A DNA stretch of 64,000 nt from CAUZIZ01 sp965218775 (GTDB lineage Bacteria; Acidobacteriota; UBA6911; RPQK01; JAJDTT01). Made by a program: the position numbers and the translations under genes. How positions within the stretch are numbered: position 1 is the first letter of the stretch; the number at the start of each line of letters is the position of its first letter. The stretch covers positions 992,001-1,056,000 of the forward strand of contig CBDCLS010000006.1 of NCBI GenBank assembly GCA_965218775.1, in the 5' to 3' direction. This document shows positions 33,074-40,587 of the stretch, in pieces. The notes beneath the pieces are model-generated. The model saw only the letters and a program-made list of their open reading frames with translations. It searched no databases and was not told the DNA's origin.

Positions 33074-33886
33074 TTAGTGCTCGATGACGACACCACCGTC
33101 GATGTTGATCGACTGGCCGTGGATCCAGGATCCCGCTTTCGTGCATAGGAACGTGATGAAGTTCCCGACTTCTTCGGGTGTCCCTGTCCTTCCGATCGGT
33201 GAGTTTGCCCCGATTTGTTCCCATCTTTCACCCCGGCCGAACATATCCATACGTGCCGTATCGACGGCGGCGGGACAAATGCAGTTGACGTTGATTCCAT
33301 GCGGACCCAGTTCCATTGCCAATGATTGTGTCATTCCCACCTGTGCGAAGTTGGCGGCGTTATAGGCAAGAGCATTGGCTGCCCCTCGCTTGCCCGCGGA
33401 GGAGGCTATGTTGACGATCTTTCCACCCTCTTTCTGTGCGACCAGAGTTCTCGCCACCACCTTGCTGCAGAGGTAGGTGCCTCGAACCTTGACGTCCACC
33501 ACCCGCTGGAAAACTTCGGCTTCGAGTTCGGTGGTTGGGACCCTGTCCTTTCCGATCGGCATGGCAGCGTTATTGACCAGGATGTCGACCCTGCCGAACT
33601 CCTCCAGTGTTCGGCTCATCATCTGTTCAACCTGCTGCTCGTCGGTCACATCGGCAACCAGAGCCAGGGCTCCGGGACCGAGTCGACGAACATGTTCCGC
33701 AGTGCTTTGGACGTCCTTCCAACCCACTGCCTTCTCGTCGGCTGGAAAGGTGTCCGGATCGCGACCGGTTCCGGTCACCACAACGCTCGCACCCAGACCT
33801 GCCAAGGACATGGCGGTGGAGTATCCAATGCTGCGGAGTCGCCCTCCCCCTGTGACAATTGCTACTTTTCCCTCAAGTTCGCTCAT
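33074..33886 (-). CDS. Short-chain dehydrogenase/reductase with altered active site
   Basis: 270 aa classical SDR. The cofactor motif is VTGGGRLRSIG, NNAAMP and VNIASSAGKRG are present, and the tail SINIDGGVVIEH is typical. The catalytic YxxxK reads AYNAANFAQVG, so the Lys is Asn (codon AAC). The Tyr and upstream Ser remain. This could be a natural subfamily trait or a loss of activity. It is convergent with the lyase gene and fits a sugar-acid catabolic locus. Confidence 0.85.
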   Translation of the reverse strand: MSELEGKVAIVTGGGRLRSIGYSTAMSLAGLGASVVVTGTGRDPDTFPADEKAVGWKDVQSTAEHVRRLGPGALALVADVTDEQQVEQMMSRTLEEFGRVDILVNNAAMPIGKDRVPTTELEAEVFQRVVDVKVRGTYLCSKVVARTLVAQKEGGKIVNIASSAGKRGAANALAYNAANFAQVGMTQSLAMELGPHGINVNCICPAAVDTARMDMFGRGERWEQIGANSPIGRTGTPEEVGNFITFLCTKAGSWIHGQSINIDGGVVIEH

Positions 33887-34028
33887 GTTGGTTCCTTATG
33901 ATGAGAGTGAATTTACTACGCTCTAAGCTGAAACTTAACCAGGTGGTTGGCCAGTTCTTTGCCTCTCCCAAGGTCATAGAGTTTCCCCCTGAATGATCCC
34001 GTCGGCTGGTGGCCGTTGGACTGGTTAG

Positions 34029-34649
34029 TTAGTTGAATCGTTCGTAGTTGACCGCCATCAAGAAAAGAGTAATTCCGCCGACCAGATACCCACCCAGGAC
34101 ATCGCTGGGCCAATGAGCGCCCAGGTAGACCCGTGAAACTCCGACCAGCGCGATTGGCCAGCCTACCAGAAACATGGCTGCAGGACGCTGCCAACCCGGT
34201 TTTGTCTGCCGGGACACGAGGTAGAGGAGAAAACCGAAAAACTGGACGAAAAAGACGACGTGTCCCGAGGGAAAGCTCAAGTTCGGATACTCGATCAAGA
34301 CCTCGATCAACTCGTCCGTAGGTCTTGGTCGTCCAACCGCGGTCTTCAGGATCCGGTTGACCAGTGCCCCTGCTGCAACCCCCACCAGGACGACGCCGCC
34401 GGCGGGGACTCGCCTGGACACCAGCAAGCCGACTCCCACGATGATGGTAATCCACCAGGCCGTCCCTCCCGTCCCCATCCACGACGTTGCAAGCATCAGC
34501 TCGTGGAATCCGGGAAAGATGATGGCCTGAATCCATTGGGTTAGGGGAATGTCCCATTGAAAGTAGCTGTAATGGTGAGCGAATGAGCCCAGAACAACTA
34601 AAAGACTTCCGGTAACGCCGAGCAAGAGACCAGGATGGGGTCGCTTCAT
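34029..34649 (-). CDS. PAP2-family membrane phosphatase
   Basis: 206 aa with about six membrane helices. All three phosphatase motifs are present: KTAVGRPRP, PSGH, and SRVYLGAHWPSDVLGG. Members dephosphorylate undecaprenyl pyrophosphate, phosphatidic acid or phosphatidylglycerophosphate at the membrane. Its ATG overlaps the stop of the upstream gene (ATGA), so the two are translationally coupled. Confidence 0.9.
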   Translation of the reverse strand: MKRPHPGLLLGVTGSLLVVLGSFAHHYSYFQWDIPLTQWIQAIIFPGFHELMLATSWMGTGGTAWWITIIVGVGLLVSRRVPAGGVVLVGVAAGALVNRILKTAVGRPRPTDELIEVLIEYPNLSFPSGHVVFFVQFFGFLLYLVSRQTKPGWQRPAAMFLVGWPIALVGVSRVYLGAHWPSDVLGGYLVGGITLFLMAVNYERFN

Positions 34650-34960
34650 TTATTGTCCGTCGGATCACCCAGCTCCAGAAGCTCTCGAGCGATGCTTTCC
34701 CACTCCTGGTCCAGGGTGTCCCGCGACTCGGGGTGGTCGGCACGATGATACCAATAACGGGCATTGCTCCTGTCGCCCTCCTTGCGATGCAGGTAGGCGT
34801 GGACCCATGCCGCATCCGAACTTTCCTCTGCCTGGGCCGTCTGATGTGCCTCTTCCCAGTCTCCCTTTTTCTCATACCAGAGGGCTCGCAGGGGTGATGA
34901 GAGCCCCTCGGGGGGATTCTGCTCCGTTTCAATCGAGTCCAGGAACTCTATCCAGTTCAT
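34646..34960 (-). CDS. Conserved-looking hypothetical protein (104 aa)
   Basis: Acidic, Trp-rich and all-helical (MNWIEFLDSIETEQNPPEGL ... WVHAYLHRKEGDRSNARYWY), looking like two degenerate helical hairpins of the TPR/SEL1 kind. No signal or membrane segment. It overlaps the PAP2 gene by 4 bp. I recall similar small proteins as conserved hypotheticals in several phyla, but no role is known to me. Confidence 0.6.
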   Translation of the reverse strand: MNWIEFLDSIETEQNPPEGLSSPLRALWYEKKGDWEEAHQTAQAEESSDAAWVHAYLHRKEGDRSNARYWYHRADHPESRDTLDQEWESIARELLELGDPTDNK

Positions 34961-35165
34961 GATCCAGTTACCTCTAGTGTAGCAATAATAGGGTGATTTC
35001 TATCGTTCCAGGGCGTCCTCGTCAAGCCCCGGGTCAGGTCGAATTCAAGACGGTCGGATTAGGTTATACTTCATCCTTTTCATGCAACAACGACTGTGGT
35101 TTCGGTCCGCGATGTTACTGTCCTTACCGCTTTTTTGCTCGTTTTGCACCGATTGAGGCAAGCAC

Positions 35166-36212
35166 GTGACCCTGAGTTGCCCGCCCTACAAGGTAGCCGC
35201 CGCGCATGTAGCACCCGTGTTTCTGGACCTTGATAGAAGCGTTGAAAAGGCTTGCAGCGTTATCGAAGAAGCCGCCCGCAACGGGGCCCGGCTGGTTGCG
35301 TTTCCGGAAGCATTCATACCCGCCTTCCCGGTCTGGTGCGCCCTGAGGGCACCCATTTACAACCACGATCTTTTCTGCCTTTTGGCGGAAGGTTCGATTC
35401 TTGTTGATGGTTCTGAGATGGCGCAGATTTGTGGGGCGGCTCGCGAGAACGGCGTTCTCGTTTCCCTAGGATTCAATGAACGTAGCGAGGCCAGTGTGGG
35501 TTCGATCTGGAACTCCAACGCATTGATCGGGGAAGATGGGGCCATCCTGAACCATCATCGCAAGATCGTTCCCACGTTCTACGAAAAGCTGGTGTGGGCG
35601 AACGGAGACGGAGCGGGCTTGCGCGTTTGCGAGACGATTCTGGGGCGAGTGGGCGTGCTTATCTGCGGAGAGAACACCAACCCGCTGGCCCGCTACACTC
35701 TCATGGCTCAGGGAGAGCAGGTTCACGTCGCCACCTATCCTCCGGTATGGCCTACCAGCGATCCCGAGGAAGGTGCGAACTACGATCTAGCCGAAGCGAT
35801 TCAGATTCGAGCGGGCGCCCATTCCTTTGAGGCCAAGGCCTTTACCCTGGTGGTCTCGGCCTTCATGGACACGGCCATGCACGATCGTCTGGCATTGCTG
35901 GGTGCGGACGCCGCGCGGATTCTGGAGGGCAGCCCCAGGGCCGTCTCCATGCTGATGGGACCCGACGGAAGAGCGGTAGGCGAGAGCAAGTGTGAAGATG
36001 AGGGTATTCTCTACGGTGAGATCGATTTGTCACAATGTGTTGTCCAGAAGCAGTTCCACGATGTCGCAGGACACTACAATCGTTTCGACATCTTCAACCT
36101 GCAGGTAGATCGCTCCGCTAATCGGCCCGTGTCTTTCAAGGATGAGAATGGAGAAGGAAGCGAGAGTGCCTCGGCTCAGCCGCCAGCCGGCGAAGATGCC
36201 GGTTCGGATTAG
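35166..36212 (+). CDS. Nitrilase-type carbon-nitrogen hydrolase
   Basis: 348 aa from GTG 35166. The catalytic triad is clear: Glu in VAFPEAFIPAFP, Lys in HHRKIVPTFYEKL, and Cys in VLICGENTNPLARY. The CGEN context and the length match nitrilases (nitrile to carboxylic acid and ammonia) rather than amidases or N-carbamoylases. The C-terminal ~30 residues are a Ser/Glu/Ala-rich tail. A monocistronic layout, with repeats downstream. Confidence 0.88.
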   Translation: MTLSCPPYKVAAAHVAPVFLDLDRSVEKACSVIEEAARNGARLVAFPEAFIPAFPVWCALRAPIYNHDLFCLLAEGSILVDGSEMAQICGAARENGVLVSLGFNERSEASVGSIWNSNALIGEDGAILNHHRKIVPTFYEKLVWANGDGAGLRVCETILGRVGVLICGENTNPLARYTLMAQGEQVHVATYPPVWPTSDPEEGANYDLAEAIQIRAGAHSFEAKAFTLVVSAFMDTAMHDRLALLGADAARILEGSPRAVSMLMGPDGRAVGESKCEDEGILYGEIDLSQCVVQKQFHDVAGHYNRFDIFNLQVDRSANRPVSFKDENGEGSESASAQPPAGEDAGSD

Positions 36213-36237
36213 TTATAGTTAGAATAGTTAGACGCTT

Positions 36238-36552
36238 CCCTCCCTTGCCCGTGCCCTGAACTCATCTTTCGGTTGCATCAAGGCTCTTGCCCCACCCGGT
36301 CAGCCCTTAACCCGCATTTCTCAGTGCTGGTCTGCTGCGTCGCCGCAATCATCCGCCCTGGCTGCGTTGCGCTCCGTCGGCCTCCTCGACGTACTGCACG
36401 AGTACGACTGCGGGGGCCTCGGTCGCAAGCCTTGCCAGGACGGTCCTTGCGGCGCCTCGCTACGACAAGCGATGAGAAATCCGGGTTAACTCTTTGATTT
36501 GAGACCAGAACACCCTTGGCGGGCAAGGCACGGGCAAAGGCAAGGGCACGGG
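36238..36552. repeat. GGCAAGGG-type arms around a 183-bp TIR element
   Basis: CCCTCCCTTGCCCGTGCCC (36238-36256) and the purine tract GGGCAAGGCACGGGCAAAGG at 36521, running to 36552, are complementary. They enclose the 183-bp TIR element, much as similar tracts do at 12695 and 46153-46379. Confidence 0.55.
36307..36489 (+). mobile_element. 183-bp TIR element, copy 2
   Basis: CCCGCATTTCTCA ... TGAGAAATCCGGG flanked by TTAA on both sides (36307-36310 and 36486-36489). Same length as copy 1 at 28068-28250, in the opposite orientation, with scattered differences, so the copies are not recent duplicates. Confidence 0.82.
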
Positions 36553-36572
36553 AGAGAGGAGGCGAGGCAAAT

Positions 36573-36893
36573 CTACCCCTCACGGAGCTGTTCCAAGGCC
36601 TGACTGAGCTCGTCGCGGGTGTGTTGATTTCCCTGTTCCTGGGCGGTAGCGATTCCCTGAGTGAAGACTGCTTCTGCGTGGGAGGTCTCCCCGATCTGCA
36701 GAAGTAGCGTGCCGTACTGGAAATAAGTAGGGAGGTAGTCAGGACGCTCCTCAACCAGTTTGGAGAAGGTATCGATCGCCTCCTGGTTCCGATTTTGTCG
36801 CCTGTATGCCATGGCCAGGCCATAGTTTGCGAAGGGATCCCCGGGGTTCTTACGAGCCAGTTCTGAAAGTCGGTCAAGTCGTGTCTGGGTCAT
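36573..36893 (-). CDS. Small TPR protein (106 aa)
   Basis: Two to three tetratricopeptide repeats (PFANYGLAMAYRRQNRNQEA, TYFQYGTLLLQIGETSHAEA). No signal peptide, so a cytosolic scaffold. Its start lies 20 bases inside the end of nadK on the same strand, indicating translational coupling, although a functional link to NAD metabolism is not known. Confidence 0.7.
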   Translation of the reverse strand: MTQTRLDRLSELARKNPGDPFANYGLAMAYRRQNRNQEAIDTFSKLVEERPDYLPTYFQYGTLLLQIGETSHAEAVFTQGIATAQEQGNQHTRDELSQALEQLREG

Positions 36894-37767
36894 ATTCTGT
36901 GCTCGTTTGCTTGCCCCTCTCCGCCCACTTCAACTTTTCGCGAAGCACATCAAAGAAGCTCTTGTCGCTGGGTTGGATCAGCTCGATCTGACGCCCTGAG
37001 CGGGTGCAGACGATCTCGTCTTCCTCTTGGAGTGCCACCCCGATCTGTCCGTCGACCGTCAGGGTGACGTCTTCGCCGACCTTGAGAGATATGCGTATCT
37101 TGCTATCGGCGGGGATGACTACCGGTCTATTGGTCAAAGTGTGGGGGCAGATAGGGGTCAAGACCGTTGATTCCAGAGAAGGATAGATGACCGGTCCACC
37201 CGCGGCGAGCGAGTAGGCCGTGGAACCTGTTGGAGTCGCCACAATCATGCCGTCGGCCAGGAAGGTGGCCATGAAGTCTTCGTCAATGAAAGTATCCAGT
37301 CGGATGATTCGAGCTAACGCTCCTTTGTTGATGACGACGTCGTTCAAGGCGTGGTGAGTCTCGACCTGGCCCGAGATGTGGCGGACCTCCGCCTTGAGCA
37401 AGTGGCGGCGATCAATGCGATACCGGCCCTCGATCAGGCATTCCAGAGCACCCTGAAGCTCATCCAGGGTGACCTCGGTCAAGAAGCCCAGCGATCCCAG
37501 GTTGACGCCAAGAATGGGAGCCCTGTTCTGGCCGATGGTGCGTACGACCGAGAGGATGGTTCCGTCGCCGCCCAATACCACAATCGCGTCCGCAAGTGGA
37601 GGAATCTGCTCTCTCGGCATTCCCTGGTAGCCAGATATCTGGAAGCTTTGCAGGAGGCTTTCCTCGATCAGAAGGGTGCAGCCCCGGGACTTCAGCCAGT
37701 CGAGAGTGTCCTGGAGAGCCTGCGAAAACTCGGTGCGATGAGGCTTTACGATGATCCCGATTTTCAA
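36874..37767 (-). CDS. nadK: NAD kinase
   Basis: 297 aa enzyme making NADP from NAD and ATP or polyphosphate. The signature GGDGTILSVVRTIG lies at about residues 66-79, with NLGSLGFLTEV, LNDVVI, and TPTGSTAYSLAAGGP for nucleotide binding. Standard length. The gene ends inside the start of the TPR gene, and is preceded on the same strand by a YHS-type protein gene and a TPR protein gene, giving a four-gene run (38688 to 36573). Confidence 0.94.
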   Translation of the reverse strand: MKIGIIVKPHRTEFSQALQDTLDWLKSRGCTLLIEESLLQSFQISGYQGMPREQIPPLADAIVVLGGDGTILSVVRTIGQNRAPILGVNLGSLGFLTEVTLDELQGALECLIEGRYRIDRRHLLKAEVRHISGQVETHHALNDVVINKGALARIIRLDTFIDEDFMATFLADGMIVATPTGSTAYSLAAGGPVIYPSLESTVLTPICPHTLTNRPVVIPADSKIRISLKVGEDVTLTVDGQIGVALQEEDEIVCTRSGRQIELIQPSDKSFFDVLREKLKWAERGKQTSTEYDPDTT

Positions 37768-37803
37768 GGGAATTTGCCTGCTTTGCTTGGGATTCGAGAT
37801 GCT

Positions 37804-38085
37804 TTAACCCTTGGCTGCCTGGAGGAACTTGTCTCGGCAGTCCTCGGAGCAGAAGTGCAGAGTTTGATCCTTACTCCTCGCAGTAACGGCAAGGTCGGTG
37901 GCGACATAAATGCCGCACTCTGGGTCCTTCACCATATGTCCCTCGATCGTGCGCTTCCTCTTGACCGTGCGTTTGGAAGGTCGAGACCGCTGCCGGCTAC
38001 CTTTTGGGTTGAAAAGTCTGGCGACCAGACTTCTCACCAGGGTCAATACCAGCAGAATAAGAAAGAGTCGAATGAGCCAGCCCAT
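37804..38085 (-). CDS. Membrane-anchored YHS/TRASH-like metal-binding protein (93 aa)
   Basis: N-terminal membrane helix (about 4-24: LIRLFLILLVLTLVRSLVA), a very basic linker (SRQRSRPSKRTVKRKR), then a YHS-like domain with MVKDPECGIYV and LHFCSEDCRDKFL. Its three Cys could bind a metal ion. This layout is common as a small accessory protein in Acidobacteriota and Deltaproteobacteria-like genomes. It starts three bases after the stop of the TPR gene. Confidence 0.72.
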   Translation of the reverse strand: MGWLIRLFLILLVLTLVRSLVARLFNPKGSRQRSRPSKRTVKRKRTIEGHMVKDPECGIYVATDLAVTARSKDQTLHFCSEDCRDKFLQAAKG

Positions 38086-38088
38086 GGT

Positions 38089-38688
38089 TCAGGAACGTCC
38101 CTCTTGAAGATGTTTCTTAGCGTTTTCAAGCTGCTTTCTGATCTCTTCTTTGTGCGGGTACTCAGGGTGGCCGCTGAGCAGCCTTTCCCAGGTATCAATT
38201 GCAGAAGCAAAGTTCCCCGAAGAAAAATAGGCTATTCCAAGATTCTGCAGGGTCTGGGGATGATTGGGGTCGAGCTTCAGGCAGACCTGGTAGGTCTCGA
38301 TTGCCTCGGAGACCTTGCCCTGATAGAGCTGGGCGGTTCCCAGGTCGGTCCTGACATTGAGGTTGTCGGGGTCCAGGTCCAGGGCTTGCTGGTACCAGGA
38401 GACAGCAGCATTGAACCGTCCCATATCGTAGTATGAGTTTCCCAGGACGATCCGCACTTGCTTGTCTTCAGGGTGCTCCTCAGCCCGCTTCTGGAGTTTT
38501 CCCAACTCTTCCAGGACTTCAGCCGGAGGATGACCCTCAGGGAGTCCAGATGGAGAGCCCTGACCAGCTTCTGTTCGCTGGATTGGAGCTACTACCGGCT
38601 CCTGCTTCTGGAATTGAGCGGTAAAGAAACCAAGGATGAAACCAACGACAATCCCGACGGCCCCCGCAGCGTACAGCCTGTTCTTCAT
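38089..38688 (-). CDS. Membrane-anchored TPR protein (199 aa)
   Basis: ATG 38688 (MKNRLYAAGAVGIVVGFILG) gives an N-terminal membrane anchor. An upstream extension to 39210 lies antisense to the HEAT gene and is rejected. Three to four TPRs follow (RIVLGNSYYDMGRFNAAVSW, RTDLGTAQLYQGKVSEAIET, LQNLGIAYFSSGNFASAIDT), facing the periplasm. Similar to CcmH/NrfG-type anchored TPR proteins. First gene of the run to nadK. Confidence 0.75.
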   Translation of the reverse strand: MKNRLYAAGAVGIVVGFILGFFTAQFQKQEPVVAPIQRTEAGQGSPSGLPEGHPPAEVLEELGKLQKRAEEHPEDKQVRIVLGNSYYDMGRFNAAVSWYQQALDLDPDNLNVRTDLGTAQLYQGKVSEAIETYQVCLKLDPNHPQTLQNLGIAYFSSGNFASAIDTWERLLSGHPEYPHKEEIRKQLENAKKHLQEGRS

Positions 38689-38805
38689 TGGAGGGGGTAT
38701 GTTATCATAAACCTCGGTTTTTCTAGGAGCTAGGAGTCTGTGAGGTAGAAAGATCGTAGCAAGAAAAGCGGTCGAATCAGTCGGCGCGGCGAAAGGCGGT
38801 CCAGT

Positions 38806-39516
38806 TTGCCCCAGACCTTGTATCGCGGGAAGGATATCGGAAGCCGGGAGCAGCTGATCCAGACCTGTCTGCGCGTCGTCGAGACGGGGACAGGTGAGGA
38901 GCGCAATCGAATCCTTCCCCATATGAGTGTCATTCGCTCCAGGCGCTACTTGGCTCCTCTGCTGAAGCTTCTGCAGTCGGCCGAAGTCGCCGAGAAGAAG
39001 TTTGCGGCGCTGGCATTGGCCGGTCTTGGCGATCCCCGAGCGATCGAGCCGCTCGCGAATCTCTTCGATAATTCCGAGACCTTCTGGGATGCCAACTCTG
39101 GGTCGTTGGAGACTGCGATAATCTTCGCCCTGGGGGAAATCGGGGATGAGAAGGCTGTTGAACCTCTCTTGAGGGTTTTTCAGATCCGGTTGCGTCCCAA
39201 AGAATCCCATCTGGAGAGACGGTGCTGCGTGCTGTCGTCCTTGGGTAGCCTCGCTCAGCAGGGTAGTGAGCAGGCTCAGGACGCTCTAATTGGTTTCACC
39301 AAGGAAGGGGATGTGGCCATTCGAGTGCTGGCCGTCACAGAGATCGCCGCTGCCTATTGGCACCGCGCCACCGAGGTTCCGAGTGCCGTCCTGGATCAGA
39401 TGGTCTCGCTAGCCCAGGCCCAGCCGGACGAAGTCCGAAGGGCGGCACTTTCCTCACTTTCAACGCTGGCCAATCTCGGTTGTGGGGAAGCTGAAGACTT
39501 CTTTTCCGACAATTAG
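38806..39516 (+). CDS. HEAT-repeat protein (236 aa)
   Basis: Repeats of paired helices (YLAPLLKLLQSAEVAEKKFA, AIEPLANLFDNSE, AVEPLLRVFQIRLRPK, DEVRRAALSSLSTLANLG). Such proteins bind partners or act as lyase-like subunits in pigment synthesis. Nothing here points to a specific role. TTG 38806 is an uncertain start with no clear ribosome site. Divergent from the TPR gene at 38688. Confidence 0.68.
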   Translation: MPQTLYRGKDIGSREQLIQTCLRVVETGTGEERNRILPHMSVIRSRRYLAPLLKLLQSAEVAEKKFAALALAGLGDPRAIEPLANLFDNSETFWDANSGSLETAIIFALGEIGDEKAVEPLLRVFQIRLRPKESHLERRCCVLSSLGSLAQQGSEQAQDALIGFTKEGDVAIRVLAVTEIAAAYWHRATEVPSAVLDQMVSLAQAQPDEVRRAALSSLSTLANLGCGEAEDFFSDN

Positions 39517-39537
39517 CCCCATCAGCCAGCGGGCTGG

Positions 39538-40557
39538 TTACTTCTGACTAAGCTGCTCCACCAGGGAGGCTGCGACTTCGGCGTTCGGACCTTGGGGCGC
39601 TAGCTTTCCGTATTCCGCCAAGTGTTTCACCGCATCATCGATCAAGTTCATTCCGAGCAGGATGATGCCCAGTTGATAGTGCGCCTCTTCATGGGTCGGG
39701 TCGGCTTCGACCGCCTTTTCGAGCGCCGCTCTCGCGCCCTTGCTGTTCCCGGAATTGATGTTGACCACAGCTGCGTTGTAGTGGTTGGCGGCAGCGGTCT
39801 TGGGATCCGTAGCAAAGCTGGCCGACTTCTCATACATTTCCTGGGCTTTGGTGGTGTCGCCCTTCTGGGTGTAGATTCCGCCTAGATTCTGATAATAGGT
39901 CCCGTTCTGGGGATCCAATTCGATCGCCTTGTTGTAGTCGCTGATGGCAAGATCGTACTTTTTCAGTTCCAGATGGCTGTTGCCCATCCTGGCCCAGAGG
40001 GCGGCTAGGGACGGATCTTTTTCCAGGGCACTCTTGAAGGCCGCGGCGGCGTCTTCAAACTGGCCCAGGTTGAAGGCCATGATCCCTTCCTGTTCGGCCT
40101 TTCGAACGTCGTCTCTGGTGGTCTGCTCTTTGAGGATCTTCTTTCGCTCCTCAGGGCTCAGTTCGAAGGAGAGCTTTCCCGACTTGCCCTCTATCATGAC
40201 GAAATTGACCTCTTCCCGGAGCCCGCGGTGTCGATCGCCGAAGCTGTCCCCAGAGCCAAAGCCAGCCCTTACATTCTGGAAGAATTCCGTTTTGTATCCT
40301 TCCTTTTCGGCAATGACGCGGTACTGGTGCTGTAGGCTCACCGATCCATAGTAATACTCGCCCTTTTTGTTGGTTTTCGTCTTGTACTTGCGCTTAGCTG
40401 TTTGAGCCTGGATCCTGATCTCAACATCTTTGATCGGGTTCCCCTGTTCATCTTTCACCACACCTCGAATGGGGCCTATAATTTGAGCTTGGACCCACTC
40501 GAGTGATGCGCCCACTACAAAAACGGCGATGCAAGTCAGAGCAATCTTTTGTCTCAT
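39538..40557 (-). CDS. Exported protein with carboxypeptidase-regulatory-like and TPR domains
   Basis: 339 aa. Signal peptide at residues 1-24 (LTCIAVFVVGASLEWVQAQ). A carboxypeptidase-regulatory-like beta-sandwich follows (IRGVVKDEQGNPIKDVEIRI ... KTKTNKKGEYYYG), then about four TPRs in residues 165-330. This architecture is frequent in Acidobacteriota, usually in the envelope. Probably a periplasmic scaffold; the partner is unknown. It ends close to the HEAT gene, tail to tail. Confidence 0.8.
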   Translation of the reverse strand: MRQKIALTCIAVFVVGASLEWVQAQIIGPIRGVVKDEQGNPIKDVEIRIQAQTAKRKYKTKTNKKGEYYYGSVSLQHQYRVIAEKEGYKTEFFQNVRAGFGSGDSFGDRHRGLREEVNFVMIEGKSGKLSFELSPEERKKILKEQTTRDDVRKAEQEGIMAFNLGQFEDAAAAFKSALEKDPSLAALWARMGNSHLELKKYDLAISDYNKAIELDPQNGTYYQNLGGIYTQKGDTTKAQEMYEKSASFATDPKTAAANHYNAAVVNINSGNSKGARAALEKAVEADPTHEEAHYQLGIILLGMNLIDDAVKHLAEYGKLAPQGPNAEVAASLVEQLSQK

Positions 40558-40587
40558 CGCTTTCCTCTTTCTGCTGATAGTCGCCAG

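Noticed and set aside
38689..39210. Upstream extension of the anchored TPR protein
   Set aside because: It is antisense to the HEAT-repeat gene; ATG 38688 gives a proper membrane anchor.
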